Positions 1 through 6,372 of a stretch of DNA of 7,447 nt are shown here, in pieces (the first letter of the stretch is position 1; the number at the start of each line of letters is the position of its first letter). Where the stretch lies: the NCBI GenBank assembly GCA_000433095.1, contig HF991469.1, positions 22,315 to 29,761 of the forward strand. Reading direction: 5' to 3'. The translations under genes were made by a program, and so were the position numbers. This DNA comes from Clostridium sp. CAG:967 (GTDB lineage Bacteria; Cyanobacteriota; Vampirovibrionia; Gastranaerophilales; Gastranaerophilaceae). Under the pieces are notes generated by a model. The model had not been told where the DNA came from and searched no databases. It worked only from the letters and a program-made list of their open reading frames with translations.

Positions 1-860
1 CAGGAATGCCTGGATTTGATGCTGTATGTAATTCATTATCAACTCTTGCTGCTGGAGGTTTTTCTCCTAACCCGGAAAGTATAATGGGTTACCATTCAAA
101 CTATATTACCTGGATTATTCTGATTTTTATGTTCTTTGCCGGTGCAAGTTTCAACCTGCAATATAAAGTTATTATGCAAAAAAATCCGTTTTTGTTCTTG
201 AAAAATGAGGAATTCAGGGTGTACTTTGCTCTTGTACTTTTAATGGGAACATTAATTACAATTTCATTAACATTAAACAACCATCATTCAATATTTGAAA
301 ATCTTACAAACGCATTCTTTCAGGTTATAAGCATAACCACATCAACAGGAAGCGCCAGCGTTGACTTTGAAAAATGGAATTATACATCAAAACTCTTTTT
401 ATTTATTGTTATGTTTATGGGTTCTTGTGCAAGTTCAGCAGGCGGCGGTATTAAAATGGCAAGGTGGCTTGTGGTTTTCAAATCAATGAAAAGTGAACTT
501 TTAAGAATTCTGCACCCTAATGCAATAGTTAACATAAAAGTTGATAACAAAACAATTACTCCTGAAGTTGCAAGACAAATTGTTGTATTTGTATTTTTCT
601 ATTTTCTGATTTTTGGAGTAACGGCAATAATAATGTCTATATTGGAACAAAACAGTGCTATAGGTTTAACAAGTGCAATTACCGCTCTTGGCAATATAGG
701 ACCGGGAGTTGCAGTATCTACAGGTCCTATGGCAAATTTTGACAACATACATGAAGCATCTAAGTTAATTATGATTATGAATATGCTTGTCGGACGTTTA
801 GAGTTAATTCCGTTTTTGGTATTCCTGCAAAAAGATTTTTGGTCTATCAAGGATAATTAA
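1..860 (+). CDS. trkH: TrkH-family potassium transporter, C-terminal part (5' end outside window)
   Basis: Membrane pore subunit of a Trk/Ktr potassium uptake system. The frame is open to the left edge, so the ATG at 6 is internal: the preceding codon is Gly, and G-M-P-G-F-D-A lines up with the GMSFFDA segment of E. coli TrkH as I recall it. Numbering from that Met, pore-loop motifs are visible at 12-19 (STLAAGGF), 111-116 (TTSTGS) and 227-234 (ALGNIGPG). The family segment GSCASSAGGGIKMARWLVVFK (139-159, matching GGCAGSTGGGLK in E. coli) and the terminal NMLVGRLELIPFLVF are also present. Hydrophobic helices lie near 33-50, 72-90, 128-148, 191-213 and 252-274. TrkH is about 480 residues, so roughly the last 60% is here. 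The partner TrkA/KtrA regulatory subunit is not in the window. The third filter has Ser after the conserved Gly where Phe is common. TrkH versus KtrB is not fully resolved, but the length of the C-terminal part and GRLE favour TrkH. Confidence 0.9.
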   Translation, partial: GMPGFDAVCNSLSTLAAGGFSPNPESIMGYHSNYITWIILIFMFFAGASFNLQYKVIMQKNPFLFLKNEEFRVYFALVLLMGTLITISLTLNNHHSIFENLTNAFFQVISITTSTGSASVDFEKWNYTSKLFLFIVMFMGSCASSAGGGIKMARWLVVFKSMKSELLRILHPNAIVNIKVDNKTITPEVARQIVVFVFFYFLIFGVTAIIMSILEQNSAIGLTSAITALGNIGPGVAVSTGPMANFDNIHEASKLIMIMNMLVGRLELIPFLVFLQKDFWSIKDN

Positions 861-896
861 AAAAAATTCCTATTCATAAATGATTAAAATGAACAA

Positions 897-908
897 AAAG
901 CATGCTTT
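897..908. promoter_or_regulatory. 12-bp perfect palindrome AAAGCATGCTTT upstream of efflux operon
   Basis: AAAGCATGCTTT is self-complementary across all 12 bases and lies in the 80-bp gap between trkH and the tolC-like gene, only 2 bp before a second dyad. It has no loop, so it is a poor transcription terminator, and a short protein-binding site is more likely. No regulator is encoded nearby. Its role is inferred only from symmetry and position. Confidence 0.3.
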
Positions 909-910
909 AA

Positions 911-930
911 TCGTTACTATATTGTAACGA
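911..930. promoter_or_regulatory. Inverted repeat overlapping the efflux-operon ribosome binding site (candidate operator or RNA hairpin)
   Basis: TCGTTAC and GTAACGA form perfect 7-bp arms around the 6-bp spacer TATATT. The right arm ends inside the Shine-Dalgarno-like GAGGA at 929-933 that serves the TTG start at 941. A dimeric repressor (TetR, MarR or similar) bound here would block the operon. Alternatively, an RNA hairpin would partly hide the ribosome binding site. The spacer TATATT could also act as a -10 element, although I see no convincing -35 box about 17 bp upstream. All functional readings are inference. Confidence 0.45.
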
Positions 931-940
931 GGATTTTATT

Positions 941-2383
941 TTGAAATTCAATATAAAAACTATAGCTGTCATCATAGGTTTGTGCTGCACAATCACATCC
1001 GTTAATGCAGTAGAGAGTATGAGTGTGGAAAAACACGCTGTACTCGGCATTAAGGATTGTATAACAATTGCACTGCAAAACAGTCCTAAAATAAAAAAAG
1101 CACGTTACAATTACGGTATAGCAAGGGGTAATGTAGGAATAGCAAAATCTGGATATTTTCCTACACTTGGTGTGGGAACCGGTTACAATATAACAGATAC
1201 AAGCAGCACAAGAAATTCAACCAACAGCAATATATACTCTGCTGAAGCAAGTATAAACCAGTTAATCTGGAATTTCGGCAAAACAAATGCAAATATCAGA
1301 ATGTATAATTTTGATAGAATTGCTGCTCTTTATGAATTTGAAAATACTGTTCTCGAAACAATTTTCGGAGTAAAAACAAATTACTTCGGTGTACTTGCCG
1401 CAAAAGCAACAATGGACGTTAACAGGGCTAATGTTCAAATTAACGAAAGAAACTACCAGAGGACAAAAGCTTATTTTGAAGAAGGTATAAAATCAAAGAT
1501 TGATTTAGTCAACGCAGAGGTTTATTTAAGTGATTCTAAAGTTACGCTGGTTGAATCCGAAAAATCATACCAGAATGCACTTGTACAGTTAAACAACTCA
1601 ATGTATGTTGCTTTTGCTCCTGAATATGAGATTGAAAGTACTGAAACATTTAATTTTCAAAACAATTATGCACCTGTAAGTCTTGAAAAAATTGATAAAA
1701 AAGAAGATTTGAGCATACCTCCCGAAGAGATCAGCAATGCTTTCCTAACATCGCAGGTAGAAAAAATTAACGTGCTTGATAACTATAAATTTGAGCCTTT
1801 TCCATATACATTTGAAGAATCCGTAAAGCTTGCCTACAAAAATCGCCCTGACTTAAAAGCTTATGATGCCACTTTGAATGCTATGAAAGAATCTTTAAAA
1901 TATACAAAGCGTGAATATCTGCCCGAAATTTCGGCTAAAGCAGGTTATGGTTTCAGAGATACATACTCAACAAACTCATTTAATGTGGGTGTAAACCTAT
2001 CAAGTTCTGTCAATATAAAAGGACAAAAACATAAAATTGATAATGCTAAAATTCAGGTACAACTCGCTGAAAACGAAATAGAACTTGCAAAACAGGATAT
2101 CTATTTTGAAGTTCAAAACCTATATATAAATATGGTACAATTGGAAAAACAAATTCCGTTATTAGCGGTAAAAGTTAAACAAACTCTTGAAAACTTTGAA
2201 CTTGCAGACGGAAGATATGCAGTAGGCTTAGGAGATTATATCGAGCTTCAGGATGCAAAAGTTAACTACAATAATGCACAGGTATCTTACGTACAGACAG
2301 TTTATAATTACAACGTAGCAAGAGCTAATTTAGAAAAAGCAATTGCGCTTCCGCAAAGCATAACAACTTCAATCGAGGATTAA
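941..2383 (+). CDS. tolC: TolC-family outer-membrane efflux channel
   Basis: Outer-membrane/periplasmic channel of a tripartite exporter, 480 residues, near the usual TolC length. A TTG start is chosen because it follows GAGGA by seven bases and gives a clean signal peptide: basic MKFNIK, hydrophobic AVIIGLCC, and a likely cut after V-N-A at residue 23. The next Met (27) would lose this signal. The two structural repeats of the OEP family are visible: LGIKDCITIALQNSP...GYFPTLG from about 35 and FPYTFEESVKLAYKNRPDL...EYLPEIS from about 287. Each is followed by a beta-strand region (GVGTGYN, KAGYGF) and long heptad-like helices, the second ending in GLGDYIELQDAKVNYNNAQ (429-447). About 65 polar residues (223-287) link the repeats. 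It is the first gene of the four-gene exporter operon, and its stop overlaps the adaptor start. The symbol is used in the family sense; orthology to E. coli TolC is not shown. Confidence 0.9.
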   Translation: MKFNIKTIAVIIGLCCTITSVNAVESMSVEKHAVLGIKDCITIALQNSPKIKKARYNYGIARGNVGIAKSGYFPTLGVGTGYNITDTSSTRNSTNSNIYSAEASINQLIWNFGKTNANIRMYNFDRIAALYEFENTVLETIFGVKTNYFGVLAAKATMDVNRANVQINERNYQRTKAYFEEGIKSKIDLVNAEVYLSDSKVTLVESEKSYQNALVQLNNSMYVAFAPEYEIESTETFNFQNNYAPVSLEKIDKKEDLSIPPEEISNAFLTSQVEKINVLDNYKFEPFPYTFEESVKLAYKNRPDLKAYDATLNAMKESLKYTKREYLPEISAKAGYGFRDTYSTNSFNVGVNLSSSVNIKGQKHKIDNAKIQVQLAENEIELAKQDIYFEVQNLYINMVQLEKQIPLLAVKVKQTLENFELADGRYAVGLGDYIELQDAKVNYNNAQVSYVQTVYNYNVARANLEKAIALPQSITTSIED

Positions 2384-3579
2384 TGATGATAAAATTTGAA
2401 AATATTAAGAATTTAAAAGGCAAAAAAAGATATATTGCAGCCGCTGTCGCAATAGCAGCAGTTGCAACTGCAGGTATAATAGGTTTTGCAGGAAGCAAAC
2501 AGGTAAAATATGAAACAAAAGATATTAAACGTTGCACAATTACCCAGTTTGTAGAAGCATCAGGTACCATAAATCCTGTAAACACCGTCAGTGTAGGTTC
2601 AACAGTATCAGGTCTGATTAAGGAAATCTATGTGGATTATAACGACGTTGTTAAAAAAGGTCAGATTTTAGCACAAATCGACCCTGCAAACTTTGAAGCA
2701 ACAGTTCAACAAAATCAAGCCCAAATAAACAATGCTCAGGCTAACCTTGCTAAACTTCAGGCTATTACGGCTTATGACGAACAGCAATATAAACGTTACA
2801 AAAACCTTTATGCAAAAAACTTTGTAGCAAAAAGCGAACTTGATGAAAAATACAGCACATACAGGTCAGATCTTGCCCAAATCAATGCAGCCAGAGCACA
2901 GATTAATCAATATCAGGCTTCTCTTAAAACTGCTTTAACCAATCTTGGTTATACAAAAATTATTGCTCCTGTTGACGGAACCGTAATTTCCAGAGAAATC
3001 GACCTTGGCTCTCCGGTTGCAGCAAGCTTTCAGGCTCCCGAACTTTTCACAATAGCACAGGATTTAACTAATATGCAAATTGAGGTTAGTGTATCAGAAG
3101 CTGACATAGGAAAAGTCAGAGAAGGTCAGGAAGTCGTCTACACTCTTGACGGATACCCTGACAGCGAATTCAGAGGTAAAGTAACTCAGGTAAGACTTTC
3201 TCCTACAACTGTTTCTAACGTTGTAACTTATACTGTTATTGTTGATGTCAATAACGAAGATTTAAAACTAAAACCCGGTATGACCGCTAATGTTTCAATA
3301 ATTACAAATAAAAGTGAAGATGTTCTATGCGTGCCTAATATGGCTTTAAAATTTACACCTGACATAAACGGTCCTAAATACAAAAATCAAGGAATATGGA
3401 TTTTAGATAATAACAAACCTAAACGGGTTGATATTACAACAGGTGCAAACGACGACACATCTACGGAAATTATTACAGATGCCATTACAGAAGGAAACAA
3501 AGTTATCGTAAGCATTCTGAGCAAGCATTCCAAAAATGACGGCAAAAACAGCGGCAGAGCACCAATGCCGAGATTATAA
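2383..3579 (+). CDS. macA: MacA-like periplasmic adaptor (membrane fusion protein)
   Basis: Periplasmic adaptor linking the MacB-type pump to the TolC-like channel. Of 398 residues, 17-37 form a hydrophobic N-terminal anchor. Residues 62-102 (SVGSTVSGLIKEIYV, then VVKKGQILAQIDP) are the first lipoyl half-motif, about 103-185 a Gln/Ala-rich coiled-coil hairpin, and 188-212 (LGYTKIIAPVDGTVISREI) the second lipoyl half. About 222-310 form the beta-barrel, ending in LKPGMTANVSI, with a membrane-proximal domain after it. This order is that of MacA/HlyD-family adaptors, and the next two genes encode an ABC ATPase and a FtsX-like permease, which favours MacA over RND adaptors. The ATG at 2383 overlaps the tolC stop (TAATG), implying translational coupling. 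The second ATG at 2386 sits six bases from GAGGA (2375-2379) and is the better-spaced start. Confidence 0.9.
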   Translation: MMIKFENIKNLKGKKRYIAAAVAIAAVATAGIIGFAGSKQVKYETKDIKRCTITQFVEASGTINPVNTVSVGSTVSGLIKEIYVDYNDVVKKGQILAQIDPANFEATVQQNQAQINNAQANLAKLQAITAYDEQQYKRYKNLYAKNFVAKSELDEKYSTYRSDLAQINAARAQINQYQASLKTALTNLGYTKIIAPVDGTVISREIDLGSPVAASFQAPELFTIAQDLTNMQIEVSVSEADIGKVREGQEVVYTLDGYPDSEFRGKVTQVRLSPTTVSNVVTYTVIVDVNNEDLKLKPGMTANVSIITNKSEDVLCVPNMALKFTPDINGPKYKNQGIWILDNNKPKRVDITTGANDDTSTEIITDAITEGNKVIVSILSKHSKNDGKNSGRAPMPRL

Positions 3580-3587
3580 GGAACAAA

Positions 3588-4292
3588 ATGAGTTTAATCG
3601 AAGTTAAAGATGCAATAAAAACATATCAAACAGGTGATGACTGCTTTAATGCACTGAACTGCGTTTCACTTTCAGTAGAGCAGGGAGAGTTTGTTGCAAT
3701 TATGGGAGCATCAGGTTCGGGTAAATCCACTTTTATGAATATGCTGGGAACTCTTGATAAACCTAATTCAGGAAGTTATCATCTTGACGGAATTGACATG
3801 CTGTCGCTTGATATAGATAATCTTGCAATGGTTAGAAATGAGAAAATGGGGTTTGTTTTTCAAGGATTTAACTTAATCTCAAGAACAACAGCACTGGAAA
3901 ATGTTGAATTGCCTATGATTTATAAAGGTATACCCGAAGAAGAAAGAAAAGTCAGGGCTAAAGAAGTTTTAAAAATTGTAGGTCTTGAAAAAAGAGAAGA
4001 CCATATGCCAAATCAAATGTCCGGCGGACAGCAGCAAAGAGTTGCAATAGCCCGTGCTATAGTAAACAATCCGCCATTGATTTTAGCCGATGAACCTACA
4101 GGTAATCTGGATACAAAAACAAGTATTGAAGTTATGGAGTTTTTTGTAAACCTTAACAAATCAATGAAGAAAACCATAGTACTTGTTACTCACGAGCCTG
4201 ATATCGCACAGTATTGCAAACGGGTAGTGAAATTTAAAGACGGAAACATAATTTCAGATGAGCTTAATACTCATACAACAATTCCATACTAA
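3588..4292 (+). CDS. MacB-type ABC transporter ATPase (LolD/MacB family)
   Basis: Cytoplasmic ATPase that would power the adaptor-linked exporter; 234 residues, the normal size for a stand-alone LolD/YknY/MacB nucleotide-binding domain. All ABC motifs are intact: Walker A GASGSGKST (40-48), Q-loop VFQGFNL (Gln92), signature MSGGQQQRVAIARA (144-157), Walker B LILADEPTGNLD (164-175) and the H-loop His202 in LVTHEPD. The start ATG follows AAGGA by five bases, and the gene begins eight bases after the adaptor stop. E. coli MacB carries this domain fused to the permease. Here the two are separate genes, as in Bacillus YknYZ and in LolCDE. The LolD-like motifs do not by themselves distinguish MacB from LolD; the neighbouring adaptor and TolC genes do. 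Confidence 0.93.
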   Translation: MSLIEVKDAIKTYQTGDDCFNALNCVSLSVEQGEFVAIMGASGSGKSTFMNMLGTLDKPNSGSYHLDGIDMLSLDIDNLAMVRNEKMGFVFQGFNLISRTTALENVELPMIYKGIPEEERKVRAKEVLKIVGLEKREDHMPNQMSGGQQQRVAIARAIVNNPPLILADEPTGNLDTKTSIEVMEFFVNLNKSMKKTIVLVTHEPDIAQYCKRVVKFKDGNIISDELNTHTTIPY

Positions 4293-4301
4293 AAGGTAAA
4301 T

Positions 4302-5528
4302 ATGATAGATTTCAAATCAACAGTAAAAATGGCGATAGTTTCGCTAAGAATAAATAAAATGCGTTCAATGCTTACAAGTCTCGGGATTATTATAGGCGTA
4401 AGCGCAGTAATCATAATGCTTGCAGTCGGTACAGGCGCCAGCGAAAAAGTAAAAAAAGATATGGAATCTATGGGAAGCAATATTCTTACAATCCGTTCAG
4501 CCTCGGCAAAATCAGGCGGCGTTAGAATGGGAATGGGAACACGTCCGACTTTAACTTTAAAAGATGCTGCAGCAATTGAAAAAAATGCAAGAGGAATTTC
4601 AGCAGTGGCTCCTGTAAGTTCCGAAGCAAAACAACTGATGTTCGGCAACCAAAACTGGTCAACTACGGTTTATGGGACAAACACTGAATATTTTTATGTA
4701 AAAAATTATGAGGTGGAATCAGGAAGAGGATTTGTGCCCGAAGATATTAAAAATTCAGCAAAAGTAACGGTCATCGGCTCAACTGTTGCAACCGAGCTTT
4801 TCGGCGATTTGGATCCTATCGGAAAAATCATGCGTGTAGGAAATGTTCCGTTCAAAGTAATAGGTACTCTTAAATCTAAAGGCAGCATGGGACCAATGGA
4901 TCAGGATGATTTGATATTTATTCCGATTACAACAGCTCAGAAAAAAGTATTCGGTACAGATTTTCCGGGTACAGTTTCAATGATTGTTGTTAAAGGCTCT
5001 GATCCTGAAAATGTTACCGTAGCAGAGCAAGATATAGAAGAAATTTTAACAACTAGACATCATATCGGAAAAAATCAGGTTAAAGACTTTGAAATCAGAA
5101 ATTCTGCCGAGTTTCAGGAAAAAATGAAATCAACAGTTCAAACATTTGCAATACTTCTTGCCTCAATTGCATCGGTATCGCTTCTTGTCGGAGGCATAGG
5201 AATTATGAATATTATGCTTGTTTCTGTAACCGAACGTACAAAAGAAATCGGAATAAGAATGGCAATTGGCGCAAAACCGTCTGATATAAGAATTCAATTT
5301 CTTATTGAATCTTTCCTGCTTTCAATGATAGGAGGATTTATAGGTGTTGTAACAGGTATTGCAGGCGCACAAATTGTACAGATATCAGGCGTAATGACTG
5401 TATCAGTATCACTGTTTTCAATTCTTTTGTCATTGGGATTTTCAGGTTTTATAGGAGTATCCTTCGGATACTACCCTGCTTACAAAGCATCGCTTCTTAA
5501 TCCTATTGATGCATTGAGATACGAATAG
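4302..5528 (+). CDS. macB: MacB-like ABC permease (MacB_PCD and FtsX domains)
   Basis: Inner-membrane subunit of the exporter, 408 residues. Layout is that of the MacB membrane half: a cytoplasmic amphipathic stretch MAIVSLRINKMRSMLTSLG, TM1 at about 22-45, a large periplasmic domain (about 46-278), then three helices at about 282-305, 335-358 and 368-390. The FtsX-type cytoplasmic loop ERTKEIGIRMAIGAKPSDI (311-329) is the usual contact with the ATPase, and the protein ends in the family-typical YPAYKASLLNPIDALRYE. The ATG follows AAAAGG by five bases and starts nine bases after the ATPase stop. Proteins of this kind work as mechanotransmitters, pushing substrate from the periplasm through the adaptor and TolC. 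Known substrates of relatives include macrolides, peptides and glycolipid-like compounds; the substrate here cannot be read from the sequence. Its TAG stop directly abuts the stop of the convergent pilin-like gene. Confidence 0.92.
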   Translation: MIDFKSTVKMAIVSLRINKMRSMLTSLGIIIGVSAVIIMLAVGTGASEKVKKDMESMGSNILTIRSASAKSGGVRMGMGTRPTLTLKDAAAIEKNARGISAVAPVSSEAKQLMFGNQNWSTTVYGTNTEYFYVKNYEVESGRGFVPEDIKNSAKVTVIGSTVATELFGDLDPIGKIMRVGNVPFKVIGTLKSKGSMGPMDQDDLIFIPITTAQKKVFGTDFPGTVSMIVVKGSDPENVTVAEQDIEEILTTRHHIGKNQVKDFEIRNSAEFQEKMKSTVQTFAILLASIASVSLLVGGIGIMNIMLVSVTERTKEIGIRMAIGAKPSDIRIQFLIESFLLSMIGGFIGVVTGIAGAQIVQISGVMTVSVSLFSILLSLGFSGFIGVSFGYYPAYKASLLNPIDALRYE

Positions 5529-6253
5529 CTAATACATCTTTTTAAAATAATCCTTATCACTAAGTGCACTTGCGGTACAAGCAATCCCATTAAAAGTGTC
5601 CTTTGAATTTTTCGAACAATATACACTCATATTTGTATAAGAAGTACCTTCAGCTCCCATCGGCAAAAGTTTACCCTTTGATGTAATTTCAAATGTAAAC
5701 AAATCCCTGCCCCAAATATTAGGCTTTTTGTTTACACCATTTATATCAACAGTAATAAAAATTTTGCCACTGTAACCGTTATTCTCAATCAGTATCAAAC
5801 TTCCATCAGGCAAAAGAATTTGACCGTCGTCAAAAATATCATTTTTTAATGAAGCTATACCGCTGTAAGTTTTATATCCCGCAAAAACTCTTAACGTAGA
5901 AGTGTCACCTTCTTCTTGTGTTCCTGAGAGTACCCCGGTACTACTTGATTGAGAAATTAATTTAAAATAATTTTTATAATTTTTAAAAAACTCTCTTGCA
6001 TCATAATCAGCAGGATTAACATCACTACCTATATCAGCTTTCATCAAATCCAGAGCCTGCGAAATAACAGAATAATTCTTGTTTAAAGCTGATTGCAATT
6101 CCCGATTTTGAGAATTATTAATTAAAGAAGGCATAGTCAAAGCGGCAACAATACCGATAATGCCGAGCGTGACCAAAACTTCCGCCAAGGTAAACGCACT
6201 GCTACTGGAGCTTAAACGGTTGCCCCCCCCCCGAATAAATCAAATCTTTTCAT
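5529..6253 (-). CDS. Type IV pilin-like protein, put out of frame by a G10 tract near its start
   Basis: The body encodes a type IV pilin/pseudopilin-like protein: the cleavage context S-A|F-T-L-A-E-V with Glu5, then a hydrophobic helix (VTLGIIGIVAALTMPSLI) and a globular domain with FITVDINGVNKKPNIWGRDL and a C-terminal Cys pair (VYCSKN, GIACTA). The mature length from Phe1 is 221 residues. The only well-signalled start is the ATG at 6253-6251, six bases after AGGAG. From it seven codons lead into ten G (6232-6223), and with that count the frame ends at TAA 6214-6212. In the pilin frame, upstream of the motif there is a TGA at 6242-6240 and no ATG or GTG start. A TTG at 6188 is possible but has no ribosome binding site and would remove the Phe1 cleavage site. 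Eight or eleven G restore one reading frame of 240 or 241 codons with a Gly- and Ser-rich leader. It is either phase-variable and OFF, or miscounted. The exact pilus or secretion role is unknown. Confidence 0.8.
6223..6232 (-). repeat. Homopolymeric G10 tract (candidate phase-variation switch)
   Basis: Ten consecutive C on the + strand, read as ten G at codons 8-11 of the pilin-like gene. In AT-rich DNA such a run is strikingly out of character, and no similar G/C run is seen elsewhere in the window. Working through the frames: G10 gives a 13-residue peptide, G9 would stop at TAG after 16 codons, and G8 or G11 opens the full prepilin frame. Poly-G tracts of this length are known slipped-strand mutation sites in other bacteria such as Campylobacter. 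Confidence 0.75.
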
Positions 6254-6266
6254 AAATTGCTCCTTT
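6254..6266 (-). promoter_or_regulatory. Ribosome binding site fixing the pilin-like gene start
   Basis: On the minus strand AAAGGAG (6266-6260) precedes the ATG at 6253-6251 with a six-base spacer, CAATTT. This is the strongest Shine-Dalgarno match in the window. It shows that the ATG ahead of the G tract is the intended start, and so that the frame break downstream of it matters. Confidence 0.75.
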
Positions 6267-6268
6267 CT

Positions 6269-6285
6269 ATAATTTTTATAATTAT
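6269..6285. other. AT-rich inverted repeat just upstream of the pilin ribosome binding site
   Basis: ATAATT and AATTAT are perfect 6-bp arms around TTTAT. The segment sits where a promoter -10 region or 5' leader of the pilin-like gene would be, and TATAAT-like words occur on the minus strand. I see no clear -35 partner, and in AT-rich DNA such symmetry can arise by chance. Confidence 0.25.
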
Positions 6286-6301
6286 GCAAAACCCATGTGG
6301 C

Positions 6302-6326
6302 AGGTCCAGCGGCTACGCTGGTTCCT
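6302..6326. other. GC-rich hairpin between aroE and the pilin-like gene
   Basis: CCAGCG-GCTA-CGCTGG (6306-6321) is a perfect 6-bp stem with a 4-base loop. Outside it AGG and CCT can pair across a 1x2 internal loop, giving a longer stem over 6302-6326. It lies in the 119-bp gap after the aroE stop. On the minus strand no U-run follows directly (ACCTGCCACATGGG comes next), so it is not a textbook intrinsic terminator for aroE. It could be a terminator of weaker form, a leader structure of the pilin transcript, or one copy of a dispersed palindromic repeat, since its base composition differs sharply from the flanks. Confidence 0.45.
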
Positions 6327-6372
6327 CATTTCTATATATTTTATTATAAACGATTTTCATATTTTTTTCAAC

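Noticed and set aside
861..930. A defined sigma-70 promoter for the efflux operon
   Set aside because: Several AT-rich words resemble a -10 box (TTTAAT 906-911, TATATT 918-923), but none has a credible -35 element at 16-18 bp, so no promoter was listed.
861..940. Intrinsic terminator for trkH in the gap before the tolC-like gene
   Set aside because: The two dyads there have either no loop or an A/U-rich short stem, and no U-run follows on the + strand, so a terminator call is not supported.
4289..4888. Minus-strand open frames opposite the permease gene
   Set aside because: The + strand frame carries unmistakable MacB/FtsX motifs through this region; the reverse frames show no protein family features.
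5562..5571. Palindrome AAGTGCACTT near the pilin 3' end
   Set aside because: It lies inside the coding sequence, is only 10 bp, and has no U-run or loop, so chance is the simplest explanation and it cannot serve as the missing terminator.
5529..6188. Annotating the pilin-like gene as a 219-residue protein starting at TTG 6188
   Set aside because: The TTG encodes Leu3 of the FTLAEV motif. Starting there removes the prepilin cleavage site, and no ribosome binding site precedes it. The AAAGGAG-ATG at 6253 is clearly the intended start.
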